From assembly GCF_000420665.1 (NCBI RefSeq), contig NZ_ATVJ01000001.1:62001-126000 (forward strand): DNA of 64,000 nucleotides, in the 5' to 3' direction. Origin of the DNA: Ponticaulis koreensis DSM 19734. Its GTDB lineage: Bacteria > Pseudomonadota > Alphaproteobacteria > Caulobacterales > Hyphomonadaceae. The notes under the pieces were generated by a model, which did no database searches, was not told the DNA's origin, and saw only the letters and a program-made list of their open reading frames with translations. Position 1 is the first letter of the stretch; each line of letters opens with the position of its first letter. Positions 53,436 through 62,317 of the stretch are shown in pieces. The position numbers and the translations under genes were made by a program.

Positions 53436-53923
53436 TTAACCGGCGCAACCAGCAGGTCTTCGAGAAAAAACGCAGACAGTTCGGCGCGACCGGATACGCT
53501 GGCCTTGCGATAGATCGCCCGTGCCTGATCACGCGCGGTACGCTCGCTCGTGCCACGCACTTTCGCGACCTCATCCATGCTGAGCCCTTTCAGGAGCAAA
53601 TAACCGATCTCCTGCTCCGCCGGTGATAAACCCCACTGGACGAACTGCTTTCCAATCGCCTCGGAAAGGCCCCGCAGCAGCTCGCGGTTTTCGCTCTGCC
53701 AGCGGTCGGCCTCAGCGCGCGCGAGGGTTAGCTGGCTCGTCGTCCGGCGAAGTGTGCGCAGAGTGAGAATGGCACCTATAAGAGCTGCAATCAGCGCAGC
53801 GCCTTCAATGGCGAGGTGAACAAGCCCTGCCCCTTCTCCCTGATCGGTGGCAAGGTCCAGCGCGATCAGAAGAGCGATCCCAACGAAGACAATCACTGTG
53901 AAAACGCTCAGACGATTACGCAT
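53426..53923 (-). CDS. Membrane-tethered LuxR-type regulator
   Basis: 165 residues from ATG 53923 (a GTG at 53941 is an alternative). Two hydrophobic segments (VFTVIVFVGIALLIALDLA and LAIEGAALIAALIGAILTL) precede a coiled region and a C-terminal LuxR/GerE helix-turn-helix: GLSPAEQEIGYLLLKGLSMD then EVAKVRGTSERTARDQARAIYRK in parts. The DNA-binding domain is thus anchored to the inner membrane. It faces the cytochrome b561 gene across a ~110-base shared promoter region and is likely to control it. Confidence 0.82.
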   Translation of the reverse strand: MRNRLSVFTVIVFVGIALLIALDLATDQGEGAGLVHLAIEGAALIAALIGAILTLRTLRRTTSQLTLARAEADRWQSENRELLRGLSEAIGKQFVQWGLSPAEQEIGYLLLKGLSMDEVAKVRGTSERTARDQARAIYRKASVSGRAELSAFFLEDLLVAPVNQA

Positions 53924-54036
53924 GTTAAATCCACATATCACACTGTAAAAAAGGCATTTTTATAGCTTACGTCATTTGACGAATAGCTATTTGAGCCCGC
54001 ATTGCCATTCTGTTCGGGTAAATACTGGAGACAGAC

Positions 54037-54717
54037 ATGACAGAACACAATGAGCCAAAAAGCCTCAAAGTCTGGGACCCGATTGTACGCATAGGCCATT
54101 GGGCCATCGTGATCGGCGTTCTCACCGCATACTTCTCGGGCGATGAATCCCGAAGCGTCCACACGACAGCCGGATATGTGGTTGCCGGTGTTGTTCTCTT
54201 TCGTTTGCTCTGGGGCGTAATTGGAACCAGACATGCACGCTTTTCAGATTTTGTGCGCGGCCCCGGCGCAGTGATCGGCTATCTGAAAGATATCGCCTCC
54301 GGCAAAGGAAAACGCTTCATCGGCCACAATCCTGCTGGCGGCGCGATGATCCTCGCGCTCCTGTTCTCCATGCTGGTGACCACCGGTTCCGGCATGGCCC
54401 TGTACGCCATGGATGAAGGTAAAGGTCCGCTCGCACCCGTCATCGCCATGCAGGTTGACGCCAATGGCACAGCAGCGCCTGCCACCACGTCAGGCTATGA
54501 GAGCCACGAAGAAGATGATGACGATCACGAAAGCGAAGAGCATGAAGGCCACGCGTCCGGTCCTCTCGGCACGCTCTACAATATCCATAAGATTTTCACC
54601 TATCTCACGCTCGGCCTTGCCGGTCTCCACGTGATCGGCGTGATTGTTTCCAGCCGCGCGCATGGTGAGAATCTCGCGAAAGCCATGGTTACAGGTCGCA
54701 AGCGAGAGCAGCTGTAA
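54037..54717 (+). CDS. Cytochrome b561-type protein with acidic/His insert
   Basis: 226 residues, four membrane segments. WDPIVRIGHWAIVIGVLTAY and HTTAGYVVAGVVLFRLLWG hold two heme-ligand His candidates, and YNIHKIFTYLTLGLAGLHV the others. Between the third and fourth helices is a ~20-residue insert rich in Glu, Asp and His (EEDDDDHESEEHEGH) that could bind metal. Such cytochromes pass electrons from quinol to c-type cytochromes. Divergent from the membrane-tethered regulator. Confidence 0.87.
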   Translation: MTEHNEPKSLKVWDPIVRIGHWAIVIGVLTAYFSGDESRSVHTTAGYVVAGVVLFRLLWGVIGTRHARFSDFVRGPGAVIGYLKDIASGKGKRFIGHNPAGGAMILALLFSMLVTTGSGMALYAMDEGKGPLAPVIAMQVDANGTAAPATTSGYESHEEDDDDHESEEHEGHASGPLGTLYNIHKIFTYLTLGLAGLHVIGVIVSSRAHGENLAKAMVTGRKREQL

Positions 54718-54725
54718 CTCTGGCC

Positions 54726-54762
54726 GCAGGCTGGTCGTTGCATGGTCGACCAGCCTGCCCCT
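54726..54762 (+). terminator. Possible terminator after the cytochrome b561 gene
   Basis: GCAGGCTGGTCG-(9)-CGACCAGCCTGC, 12-bp perfect stem starting 9 bases after the stop. The T-tract is poor (CCCTTCTTC), so termination may be partial. Confidence 0.5.
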
Positions 54763-54875
54763 TCTTCGCTCATCAAAGGCTATCTACGATCCTTGTCGGT
54801 ATAGTGAACACCGTATAATCTCCTCCCCGATGGATGAGCCGCACGACAGAGGCGCTCACCACAAGGGAGGACATT

Positions 54876-56552
54876 TTGAAGAGATCATTTTCCGCGGCGC
54901 TCGCGGCACTTTCCATTTTCGCCTTTGCGCCCGCCGTCATGGCACAAGCCACTGCAACCCAATCAGAAAGCTACACCGCGCCTGAAGGCGCGATCGAAGT
55001 TTTCACACCCATGCGCGACGAGACCGTACTGGCGGGCAACCTTTATCTGCCGGAAGGTGAAGGCCCGTGGCCATGCATCGTCACGCGCACGCCCTATCTG
55101 AAAGATGCTCGCTATGGCCAGCCTGGCGCAGGTGATCGCTACACTGATGCAGGCTTTGCCTTCCTCGTTCAGGATGTGCGCGGCAAGGGCCGCTCTGAAG
55201 GCTTTTACCGCGCTTTTATCGATGACGGTCCGGACGGTTATGACACGATTGAATGGATGGCCGAGCAGGACTGGTGTAATGGGCGCGTCGGCATTACCGG
55301 CGGCTCTGCCATGGGCATCACCTCCAACCTCGCGGCGACCTATGATCCGCCCCACCTTGATGCAGCTTATGTGATTGTTGCGCCGTCCACCCGACTTACC
55401 GGCTCGTACATTGGCGGCGCATTCAAAGAGCAGGACTCCGGCGGCTGGTCCCGCCGTCAGGGCATTTCCGAAGAGGTGATTGCAAACACCGCCCGCAACT
55501 ATCCGGACAGCGCCTACTGGTCGAACACAGAGATTGGCGACAACCGACGCTTCATCGATATTCCGATGTATAATTATGGCGGCTGGTACGACATCTTCAA
55601 CGAAGGCAATGTCCGCAATTTCCAATATCTGCAGAATGAAGGCCGCGACGGCGCGCGCGGCAATCAACGCCTCACCATGGGCCCGTTCGGGCATGGCCCG
55701 CTCTCGGGCGACCTCGCCTATCCGAATGGCGGCGGCCTTGGCGTTCTGACGATTGACGGCGTCGATCAGGAAATCCGCTGGTTCGATTACTGGCTCAAAG
55801 ACATCAACAATGGCATCATGGATGAAGCACCTGTGCAGGCCTATATGATGGCGTCGGCGCGGACGGATGAACTCTCTGACAAGAACCGCTGGATGAGCTT
55901 TGGCAACTGGCCGCCAGCGCCGAACTATAGCGAGTTCTATCTCCACCCGAATGGCAGCCTCTCTACGCGTGCTCCAACAGGCGACGAAATGGTGAGCTAT
56001 GAGTTTGATCCGGAAAATCCGGTGCCAACTTTTGGCGGTGCGAACCTGACCTTCGAGCGTGGCCCTATGGACCAGCGCCAGATTGGTGAGCGCGGTGACT
56101 ATCTGCGCTTCGAGACAGACGTTCTGACAGAAGACGTTATGGTGGCTGGCCCTGTGACCATGCAGCTATATGCAGCGACCGACGGGCCGGATACCGACTT
56201 CATGGTCAAGCTCATCGACGTTTATCCTGACGGTTATGAAGCCATCATCCTCGATAGCGCCATCCGTACGCGTTACCGGAACGGCCGCGAGCCTGACCAG
56301 ATAGAGATGATGACGCCAAACGCACCGGTCGAACTCACCATCGACCTCTGGGACACGGCAATCACCTTTGAAGAAGGTCACCGCATCGCGGTTCACGTCA
56401 CATCGTCGAACTATCCGCGCTTTGATGTGAACCCGAATACAGGTGAGCACCCGTCGGACGCAGAGACAACGCGTGTTGCAGAGAATACGATTTATATGAC
56501 GGAAAACCGCCCGAGCGCGATCATCCTTCCGATCATTTACGATCCGAACTAA
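54876..56552 (+). CDS. Exported CocE/NonD (S15) family hydrolase
   Basis: 558 residues from TTG 54876. That start is supported by GGGAGG 5-6 bases upstream and by an immediate signal peptide (KRSFSAALAALSIFAFAPAVMAQ). ATG 54834 would give 14 extra residues and no such site. The alpha/beta hydrolase part has DVRGKGRSEG and nucleophile Ser in GITGGSAMGI, with His in MGPFGHGPLSG. A C-terminal jelly-roll X-Pro-type domain begins near residue 370 (VTMQLYAATDGPDTDFMVKL). Acts on acyl or X-Pro substrates in the periplasm. Confidence 0.9.
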   Translation: MKRSFSAALAALSIFAFAPAVMAQATATQSESYTAPEGAIEVFTPMRDETVLAGNLYLPEGEGPWPCIVTRTPYLKDARYGQPGAGDRYTDAGFAFLVQDVRGKGRSEGFYRAFIDDGPDGYDTIEWMAEQDWCNGRVGITGGSAMGITSNLAATYDPPHLDAAYVIVAPSTRLTGSYIGGAFKEQDSGGWSRRQGISEEVIANTARNYPDSAYWSNTEIGDNRRFIDIPMYNYGGWYDIFNEGNVRNFQYLQNEGRDGARGNQRLTMGPFGHGPLSGDLAYPNGGGLGVLTIDGVDQEIRWFDYWLKDINNGIMDEAPVQAYMMASARTDELSDKNRWMSFGNWPPAPNYSEFYLHPNGSLSTRAPTGDEMVSYEFDPENPVPTFGGANLTFERGPMDQRQIGERGDYLRFETDVLTEDVMVAGPVTMQLYAATDGPDTDFMVKLIDVYPDGYEAIILDSAIRTRYRNGREPDQIEMMTPNAPVELTIDLWDTAITFEEGHRIAVHVTSSNYPRFDVNPNTGEHPSDAETTRVAENTIYMTENRPSAIILPIIYDPN

Positions 56553-56612
56553 GCTCGATGAAACGCGCCGGGCATCAGTCTGGCGCGCCTTTCTACCGAT
56601 ACGAGATCTGCC

Positions 56613-57026
56613 ATGCCCGCCTTCCAGCCGACCGCCGACCAGTTCCGTGCCTTTCGCGACTTCGACCATGATGGCCCTGTCGCGCAGGTAAACCTTCTGA
56701 AATTCAAGGATAAGGCTATTTACCAGCCAGAAGACCCGGAATTTGAAGACGGTTCAACCGGAGAAGAAGCGTATATGCGATATGCAGATGCGTTTGAGGT
56801 CATGGCGGAAGATGCTGGCGGCAAATGCGTCTTCAAAGGCAAGGCAGAACGCTTCTTCATTGGAGACGGCGATTGGGACATGGTCTGGATCAACCAGTTC
56901 CCGAACCGGAAAGCCTTCATCGCAACGCTCAACCATGCCGGCTATAAAGATGCTGCACGGCACCGTGAAGCAGGCCTTTTGCATCAGGATCTGGTCGTGA
57001 CTCACCCCGTTCTTGCGGAAAAGTGA
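56613..57026 (+). CDS. DUF1330 family protein
   Basis: 137 residues, soluble. DGPVAQVNLLKFKDKAIY, RYADAFEVMAEDAGGKCVF and NQFPNRKAFIATLNHAGYK match DUF1330, a ferredoxin-like dimeric alpha/beta barrel fold. Function unknown. Starts 60 bases after the S15 hydrolase. Confidence 0.85.
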   Translation: MPAFQPTADQFRAFRDFDHDGPVAQVNLLKFKDKAIYQPEDPEFEDGSTGEEAYMRYADAFEVMAEDAGGKCVFKGKAERFFIGDGDWDMVWINQFPNRKAFIATLNHAGYKDAARHREAGLLHQDLVVTHPVLAEK

Positions 57027-57320
57027 TCAAGTCAAACGCCGTTACGCAGCAAGCATTGCTGCAATGCAGCATGATGTAAAACTATAATACAAACAGTCAA
57101 ACAGGCTGTTTCTTTACAGTTTCTTGCCGCGTTACAGCATTATCACTATCCGGAATTACTGTAATATCGCTTTACGGAGCATGCTCCATCGTGCATAAGG
57201 CGCTCAGGACTTCGCACACGCGAAAGCAGTGAGACCCTTACCTAGCGTCAACCTCGTCCTTATATATAAGAAACGGGGAAGCTAATCCCCTGATATCAGT
57301 GGTGTTCTGGAGACTCGAAT
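57027..57320. other. Non-coding region before panD
   Basis: A GCAGCAA-GCA-TTGCTGC hairpin lies at 57046-57062, just after the DUF1330 stop, and a second GCTGC-AAT-GCAGC repeat overlaps it to 57070. There is no T-tract, so it may be a protein site or weak terminator. The remainder is AT-rich promoter DNA for panD; no gene or tRNA seen. Confidence 0.45.
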
Positions 57321-57677
57321 ATGCTTCTGACGATGATGAAAGCGAAACTTCACAGCGCGGCAGTCACTCAATGTGACCTGCACTATGAGGGTTCTGTTTC
57401 CATTGACCAGGATCTTCTCGACGAGGCTGGCATTCTTCCGCACGAGCAGGTGTATATCTGGAACGTGACGGCAGGTTCCCGCATCATGACCTATGCTATC
57501 GAAGCCCCACGTGGCTCGAAAACCATTGGCGTTAACGGCGCAGCCGCACGTCATTTTCAGGTGGGTGATCGCGTCATTATCTGCACATTCGGTCAGGTCG
57601 AATCGGAAAAAGCACGCAATTATTCTCCGAATGTTGTCCTGCTGAACGAAAAGAACGACGTCGTTCGCCCGAACTAG
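57321..57677 (+). CDS. panD: Aspartate 1-decarboxylase
   Basis: 118 residues, normal for PanD. The proenzyme cleaves itself at Gly24-Ser25 (YEGSVSID) to form the pyruvoyl cofactor that makes beta-alanine for pantothenate. [41 protein letters not shown] and [10 protein letters not shown] are all conserved. No other pan gene is adjacent. Confidence 0.95.
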   Translation: MLLTMMKAKLHSAAVTQCDLHYEGSVSIDQDLLDEAGILPHEQVYIWNVTAGSRIMTYAIEAPRGSKTIGVNGAAARHFQVGDRVIICTFGQVESEKARNYSPNVVLLNEKNDVVRPN

Positions 57678-57680
57678 GCG

Positions 57681-57953
57681 TTAAGCCTTTTCTTCAAGTT
57701 CCCGCAATAGCGCAGCCTTGTCCTCTCCGGTCAGGGCGCGCCAATCCATGCCCCGCAGTCCGGCCTCTAATGCCCAGAGCAAATTGAGGCTCGCATAGCG
57801 CGGAAACTGAAACTTCACACGTCTATATGCTTCAACGGCGCCGAGCTCTCTCAGCGCCGTTTGCGTTTCTATACCGACTTCTCGCAGAACCCAGGCAGAT
57901 TTCGGGCCGAGATTTCGAACGTCTTCCAGTCTGTCCGACACCCCGGCCCCCAT
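57681..57953 (-). CDS. TfoX C-terminal domain protein
   Basis: 90 residues from ATG 57953; an ATG at 57983 would add ten residues that overlap the SIMPL gene. LEDVRNLGPKSAWVLREVGI and WALEAGLRGMDWRAL identify the TfoX C-terminal domain, a helix-hairpin-helix-like fold. It lacks the N-terminal TfoX domain, so a role in competence is doubtful. Lies right after the SIMPL gene on the same strand. Confidence 0.82.
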   Translation of the reverse strand: MGAGVSDRLEDVRNLGPKSAWVLREVGIETQTALRELGAVEAYRRVKFQFPRYASLNLLWALEAGLRGMDWRALTGEDKAALLRELEEKA

Positions 57954-57957
57954 CTTC

Positions 57958-58692
57958 CTAGTCTTCCAGTTCGAAGACGACATTCACTGTCGCAGAAAAG
58001 CTGAGCTCACCACCTGAAATCTGGGTGGGTGCAGCCTCCATCGCCGCGGCACGCATCATGACCGGTTGCGGCGATGGTGCTGATTGTGTGTTCTCCGAGA
58101 TCGTCACGATACGCGCGACGCTGAGACCGGACACATCGGCAAACAGGTTAGCGCGTGACATGGCATCACGCATAGCATCGCGGCGTGCTTCATCCAGAAG
58201 CTCGCTCGGGTCTTCCACGCCGAATTGCACGCCGGAGAATGTGTTGCCGCCCTGCGCAACCATGGCATCAATCACGCCGCCAACTTTATCCATATCGCGC
58301 ACGGTCACGCGCAGCTGGTTAGAGGCCGTGTAACCAACAAGAACACGCTCTGAATTTTGCGGATAGTTATAGCGCGGGTTTAGCGAGAAGTTTGACGTTT
58401 GAATGTTCGCTTCCTCAAGGCCAGCACGCTCAAGAGCAGCGTAAACGCCTGCCATGTCGGCTGCGTTCTGACGGATCGCCTCTGCAGCGGTACGCGCCTC
58501 TGTTGTCACGCCGCCGGAAAGATAGGCGATGTCTGGCGCCGCGCTGACGGATGATGTCGCAGAGATATTCAGCGTTGTTTCGGGCTGAATGGAATTGTGG
58601 TTCATGTGTTGCATGCTCTGAGCCGTTGCAGGGATAGCGGTAAAGGCCAGCGCGATGGCGGCAACGCTGGCGAGCGGTTTGACGATAGTCAT
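57958..58692 (-). CDS. SIMPL (DUF541) family periplasmic protein
   Basis: 244 residues with a signal peptide (LASVAAIALAFTAIPATAQ). LNISATSSVSAAPDIAYLSGG at the start and FSGVQFGVEDPSELLDEARRDAM later are SIMPL/BP26-type signatures. Such proteins form oligomers in the periplasm or outer membrane and are linked to oxidative stress tolerance; the mechanism is unknown. Confidence 0.88.
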   Translation of the reverse strand: MTIVKPLASVAAIALAFTAIPATAQSMQHMNHNSIQPETTLNISATSSVSAAPDIAYLSGGVTTEARTAAEAIRQNAADMAGVYAALERAGLEEANIQTSNFSLNPRYNYPQNSERVLVGYTASNQLRVTVRDMDKVGGVIDAMVAQGGNTFSGVQFGVEDPSELLDEARRDAMRDAMSRANLFADVSGLSVARIVTISENTQSAPSPQPVMMRAAAMEAAPTQISGGELSFSATVNVVFELED

Positions 58693-58839
58693 ATTGAGTC
58701 TCCTTTTCTGTCCCTTTGACTAGATACTAATCCGGGCAGGAGAATGACGGTTCCATTCATTCTCGGCTCATCTGAAAATTGCGGGCTTTACCTCTCGACG
58801 GATGAAAAAAAACAGGTAAGTTCCCCGTCTCACTGCGTC

Positions 58840-58916
58840 GGGCCTGTAGCTCAGTTGGTTAGAGCGGACCGCTCATAACGGTCTGGTCGGGGGTTCAAGT
58901 CCCTCCGGGCCCACCA
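58840..58916 (+). tRNA. tRNA with anticodon CAT, probably Ile2 (lysidine) or elongator Met
   Basis: Full cloverleaf with encoded CCA: acceptor GGGCCTG/CGGGCCC, D arm TAGCTCAGTTGGTTAGAGC, anticodon stem GACCG/CGGTC with loop CTCATAA, T loop GTTCAAGTC. It is not initiator tRNA, since the first acceptor pair is G-C. C4-G69 and C5-G68 match the TilS determinants of Ile2 better than elongator Met, but the identity is not certain. Confidence 0.85.
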
Positions 58917-59087
58917 GTGTCGCTATCTATCGCCGAGCACATCAAAGATCTTAGCCGTTCACGCATCGGATGCCATCGCATCGCAACATGGCTGCGACAT
59001 TTGTGTCCGCATTTCACGACGAAATTACTGGAATTATTTACGAAAACCACATGACTTTCAGGCATGTTCGTACGCAAAGGAAACACA

Positions 59088-59375
59088 ATGCGTACTTACA
59101 TACTGTTTTCTATACTTTTTTCGTTACTGCCGGTTTTGGCGCTAAATCTCAGCCCGAAAGCGGGAGAGGACATACTCGCCATTTTTGGCGAGGATGATGC
59201 GCTTGAAAACGTGGAGGCTGAGGCGCGCCGTCTTGGTCTTGAGGTCGTTTCGTTCAATCCGGACTTCCGGCACCTGATCGTCAACGACCCAACGGGCAAC
59301 ACGTCCAGAGCACTCTATGCCCTCGGTGCGGATTACGTATTAGACGCCAGCTACGCGCAAATGTGTCAGCCATAA
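59088..59375 (+). CDS. Small exported hypothetical protein upstream of a chemoreceptor
   Basis: 95 residues from ATG 59088, with AAAGGA 7 bases before. N-terminal hydrophobic segment (TYILFSILFSLLPVLAL) is a signal or anchor. The rest resembles a small alpha/beta domain (ENVEAEARRLGLEVVSFNPD, then SRALYALGADYVLDAS). No family recognised. Its stop lies 26 bases before the chemoreceptor gene, suggesting co-expression and perhaps a sensory partner. Confidence 0.65.
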   Translation: MRTYILFSILFSLLPVLALNLSPKAGEDILAIFGEDDALENVEAEARRLGLEVVSFNPDFRHLIVNDPTGNTSRALYALGADYVLDASYAQMCQP

Positions 59376-59401
59376 AAACGGGTAATACTGGGTGAACAAT
59401 T

Positions 59402-60928
59402 ATGAGCGGTACTAAAGACATTTCCAAACTTAGCAGCGACGATTTCAAAATCGACGCGGTTCGACGCCCTGTGGCGCAGGGGATCCTCGTTCTAACCTGG
59501 CTGACTGCTGCCGTGATTAGCGCAATTGCGATGTTTAACGGTCAGGGTCACGCGACATTTGTAACACTGGTCTCTATTGGTCTTGCAGCATTGCCAACAA
59601 TAGCGTTCTTCTCAAAGCCGCTTTACGGCGCAATGCCGGTCAGCACTGGTGTCAGCGTTGCGGGCATCCTTGCCCTGCTCGTCTATAACTTCCAATGGAA
59701 TGGCGAAGGCATCGCATATCAAATCGACATGCACATGACCTTTTTTGCGGGCCTAGCGATCCTGACAGGTCTGATGGACTGGAAAGCACTTGTCGCGTAC
59801 ACGCTCGCGGTTGCCGCACACCACCTTGGTGCGTCGCTGTTCGTTCCGACGCTTGCATTCCCGGATGGCGCGCCTCTCGTTCGGGTTCTGCTTCACGGCG
59901 GCATTCTGATCATTGAGTGCGGCGCACTGATCTTCCTGTCCACGAAAATCACCAGCCTTCTGTCTGCTGTTCGCGGCGCACTTGAAACGGCTGAAAGCGC
60001 AGTTCACACAGCCGAAGAAGCTGAGGCCGAAGCGAACCGCCTGAAGACTGACGCCGAAGCGAAAGCCGTCAGCGAGCGTCTGCGTTACAATGCACTTCAG
60101 GAATCTGCCACCGAGTTCGAATCCGAAGTCAAAGGTCTGCTGGATGCACTCGCAACCGATATGGACTCTCTGAACAACACAGCAACAACGCTTGAGCGTT
60201 CAGCTGATGGGTCCCGGTCTCAAGCTCAAAGCATGGACACAGCGACGTCCAGCGCGTTTGAAAGCGTAGGTTCTGCGGCAAGCGCTGCGCAGGAACTCGC
60301 GTCCAGCATCAATGAGATCGTCAACCAGATTAACCACTCTACCGAGCTGGTTGAGAAGGCGACGGGCTCCACACACGCCTCCCGTCAGAAAGTCACCGAA
60401 CTTGCGACAAGCGCTCAGGCGATAGGCGACGTTGTAAACCTTATCAGCGATATTGCGGCTCAGACAAACCTCCTCGCCCTCAACGCAACGATTGAAGCGG
60501 CGCGTGCAGGCGAAAGCGGCAAAGGCTTTGCGGTTGTTGCCTCTGAAGTGAAGGGCCTCGCCGATCAGACGGCAAATGCGATCCAGACGATTTCTGATCA
60601 GGTTCAGCAAATTCAGTCTGTCACGAAAGAAACAACGGATATGATTGCTGCGATCACAGAGCAAATGGACGGGATCAGCTCGTTCACTCTGCAAGTCTCA
60701 GCCGCAATCGACCAGCAAGGCGTTGCAACGGACGAGATTGCCCGCAACGTCGCAACAGCGTCTGACAGCACACGCCGTGCGGCAGACGAGGTCAGCACGG
60801 CTGCACGCACAGCGAAAGAAACATCCGACGCCGCAAAAACCATTCTCGGCGTCTCTGATGAAGTTCGCGAAGCAGGCAAGCGCATCACGGCACGTGTCGA
60901 AGACTTCCTCAAAAAGGCTGTTGCCTGA
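59402..60928 (+). CDS. Methyl-accepting chemotaxis protein, polytopic sensor
   Basis: 508 residues. Residues ~25-180 hold about six membrane segments instead of the usual two with a periplasmic loop, and there is no HAMP domain. The cytoplasmic signalling domain has the conserved tip region ([20 protein letters not shown] then [16 protein letters not shown]). A coiled segment with [19 protein letters not shown] links the two. The sensing part is inside the membrane, as in receptors for redox or membrane-borne cues. Followed by a strong terminator. Confidence 0.9.
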   Translation: MSGTKDISKLSSDDFKIDAVRRPVAQGILVLTWLTAAVISAIAMFNGQGHATFVTLVSIGLAALPTIAFFSKPLYGAMPVSTGVSVAGILALLVYNFQWNGEGIAYQIDMHMTFFAGLAILTGLMDWKALVAYTLAVAAHHLGASLFVPTLAFPDGAPLVRVLLHGGILIIECGALIFLSTKITSLLSAVRGALETAESAVHTAEEAEAEANRLKTDAEAKAVSERLRYNALQESATEFESEVKGLLDALATDMDSLNNTATTLERSADGSRSQAQSMDTATSSAFESVGSAASAAQELASSINEIVNQINHSTELVEKATGSTHASRQKVTELATSAQAIGDVVNLISDIAAQTNLLALNATIEAARAGESGKGFAVVASEVKGLADQTANAIQTISDQVQQIQSVTKETTDMIAAITEQMDGISSFTLQVSAAIDQQGVATDEIARNVATASDSTRRAADEVSTAARTAKETSDAAKTILGVSDEVREAGKRITARVEDFLKKAVA

Positions 60929-60956
60929 TCCGCAATCGCCCTTGTTACCCAGACAG

Positions 60957-60984
60957 AAAGCCCGGCACATGCCGGGCTTTTTTG
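60957..60984 (+). terminator. Terminator after the chemoreceptor gene
   Basis: AAAGCCCGGC-ACAT-GCCGGGC followed by TTTTTTG; 10-bp perfect stem including A-T pairs. Confidence 0.92.
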
Positions 60985-61040
60985 TTGATAGACTGATGAT
61001 TTTCAATGCGTTGTCACACGGCGGAAGTAGAGTGCGCGCC

Positions 61041-62285
61041 ATGATACGCATCCTGTCCTCTCTCGCATGTTCGGCAGCCCTGCTGCTTTCAGCCTGCGAA
61101 ACCACTTCGCCGCAAGTCTCCGACGCTGCGCCCAGCGCAACCGAAAGCCAACTGACTATCCTCATTTCCATTGACGGCTTTCGCCCGGATTATCTCGAAA
61201 GCGGCGTCACGCCGGTTCTGAACGGATTGGCTGAAACGGGTGCGACTGGCCGCATGCAGCCCTCCTTCCCCTCTAAGACCTTCCCTAATCACTACACGCT
61301 GATCACAGGTCTGCGTCCTGACCATAACGGAATGGTCAATAACACGATGGAAGACCCGGCCATTCCTGGTGACACCTTCATGCTCTCCGATCCGAACGTC
61401 ACTTCGAATGCGGCATGGTGGGAACAAGGCACACCGCTCTGGGTAAGCGCCGAACAACAAGGTATTCGCACAGCAACCCTGTTCTGGCCGGGCAGCGATT
61501 TTGAAATCCATGGCGAGCGTCCGTCGGACTTCATGCCGTTCGATCAGCGCCTTCCGGATTTTGCACGTGTCGATCAACTGCTGCGCTGGCTGGACGTAGC
61601 GGAAAGCGAACGTCCTGAGTTTGCGACCCTCTATTTTGATATCGTGGATACAGCAGGCCACATCTACGGACCGGATGATCCGCGCACGGTTTCTGCCACG
61701 GCTCAGGTCGATGCCAGCATTGGCCGTCTCATCGAGGGCCTTGAAGCACTCGGCATTCGGGACACGACAAACCTCATCGTGGTGTCAGACCATGGCATGG
61801 CGCCCGTTTCAGACGAGCAGATTTTCTCGATGGACACGCTGATTGATCCATCGCTCGTTCATTATGTCTGGAATGGAGAATTTGTCGGTCTTTCACCTCT
61901 GGAAGGACATGAGGCTGAAGTCGAAGCGGCGCTGATCGGTCGTCACGATCATGGCGAGTGCTGGCTGAAGGAAAACCTTCCTGCCCGCTTCGAATATGGT
62001 TCCAATCCGCGCGTGCCTGCGATCGTGTGCCTGTCGGACATCGGATGGCGCTGGGAAACGGCGGACATGCAGGTCTGGCGCAATAGCGGCGGCAGCCATG
62101 GCTACGATCCTGAACACCCGCTTATGCACGCACTCTTCATTGCTAACGGCCCGGCTATCGCGAACGGCGTCACAGTGGATCTGTTCGACAATGTTTCAGT
62201 CTACCCGCTGCTTGCACAGCTGACCGGCATTGAACCGGTCGCCAATGATGGCGACCTGACCCAGCTGGAAGACGTACTCAACTGA
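61041..62285 (+). CDS. ENPP-like nucleotide pyrophosphatase/phosphodiesterase lipoprotein
   Basis: 414 residues from ATG 61041, which gives a lipoprotein signal (LACSAALLLSAC). Alkaline-phosphatase-fold phosphodiesterase: ILISIDGFRPDYL holds the first metal Asp, FPSKTFPNHYTLITGLRPDHNG the nucleophile Thr (in SKTFPNH), DTAGHIYGPDD and VVSDHGMAPV further metal ligands, and GSHGYDPEHPLMHALF the last His. Members cleave nucleotide or lipid phosphodiesters outside the cytoplasm. Earlier in-frame starts would overlap the chemoreceptor and are rejected. Confidence 0.9.
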   Translation: MIRILSSLACSAALLLSACETTSPQVSDAAPSATESQLTILISIDGFRPDYLESGVTPVLNGLAETGATGRMQPSFPSKTFPNHYTLITGLRPDHNGMVNNTMEDPAIPGDTFMLSDPNVTSNAAWWEQGTPLWVSAEQQGIRTATLFWPGSDFEIHGERPSDFMPFDQRLPDFARVDQLLRWLDVAESERPEFATLYFDIVDTAGHIYGPDDPRTVSATAQVDASIGRLIEGLEALGIRDTTNLIVVSDHGMAPVSDEQIFSMDTLIDPSLVHYVWNGEFVGLSPLEGHEAEVEAALIGRHDHGECWLKENLPARFEYGSNPRVPAIVCLSDIGWRWETADMQVWRNSGGSHGYDPEHPLMHALFIANGPAIANGVTVDLFDNVSVYPLLAQLTGIEPVANDGDLTQLEDVLN

Positions 62286-62317
62286 CCGGCGACACGGCGT
62301 AGCCGGCAACGGACCGG

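Noticed and set aside
58840-58916. tRNA gene as attachment site of an integrated element
   Set aside because: No integrase and no repeat of the tRNA 3' end were found downstream, and the following genes are ordinary in composition.
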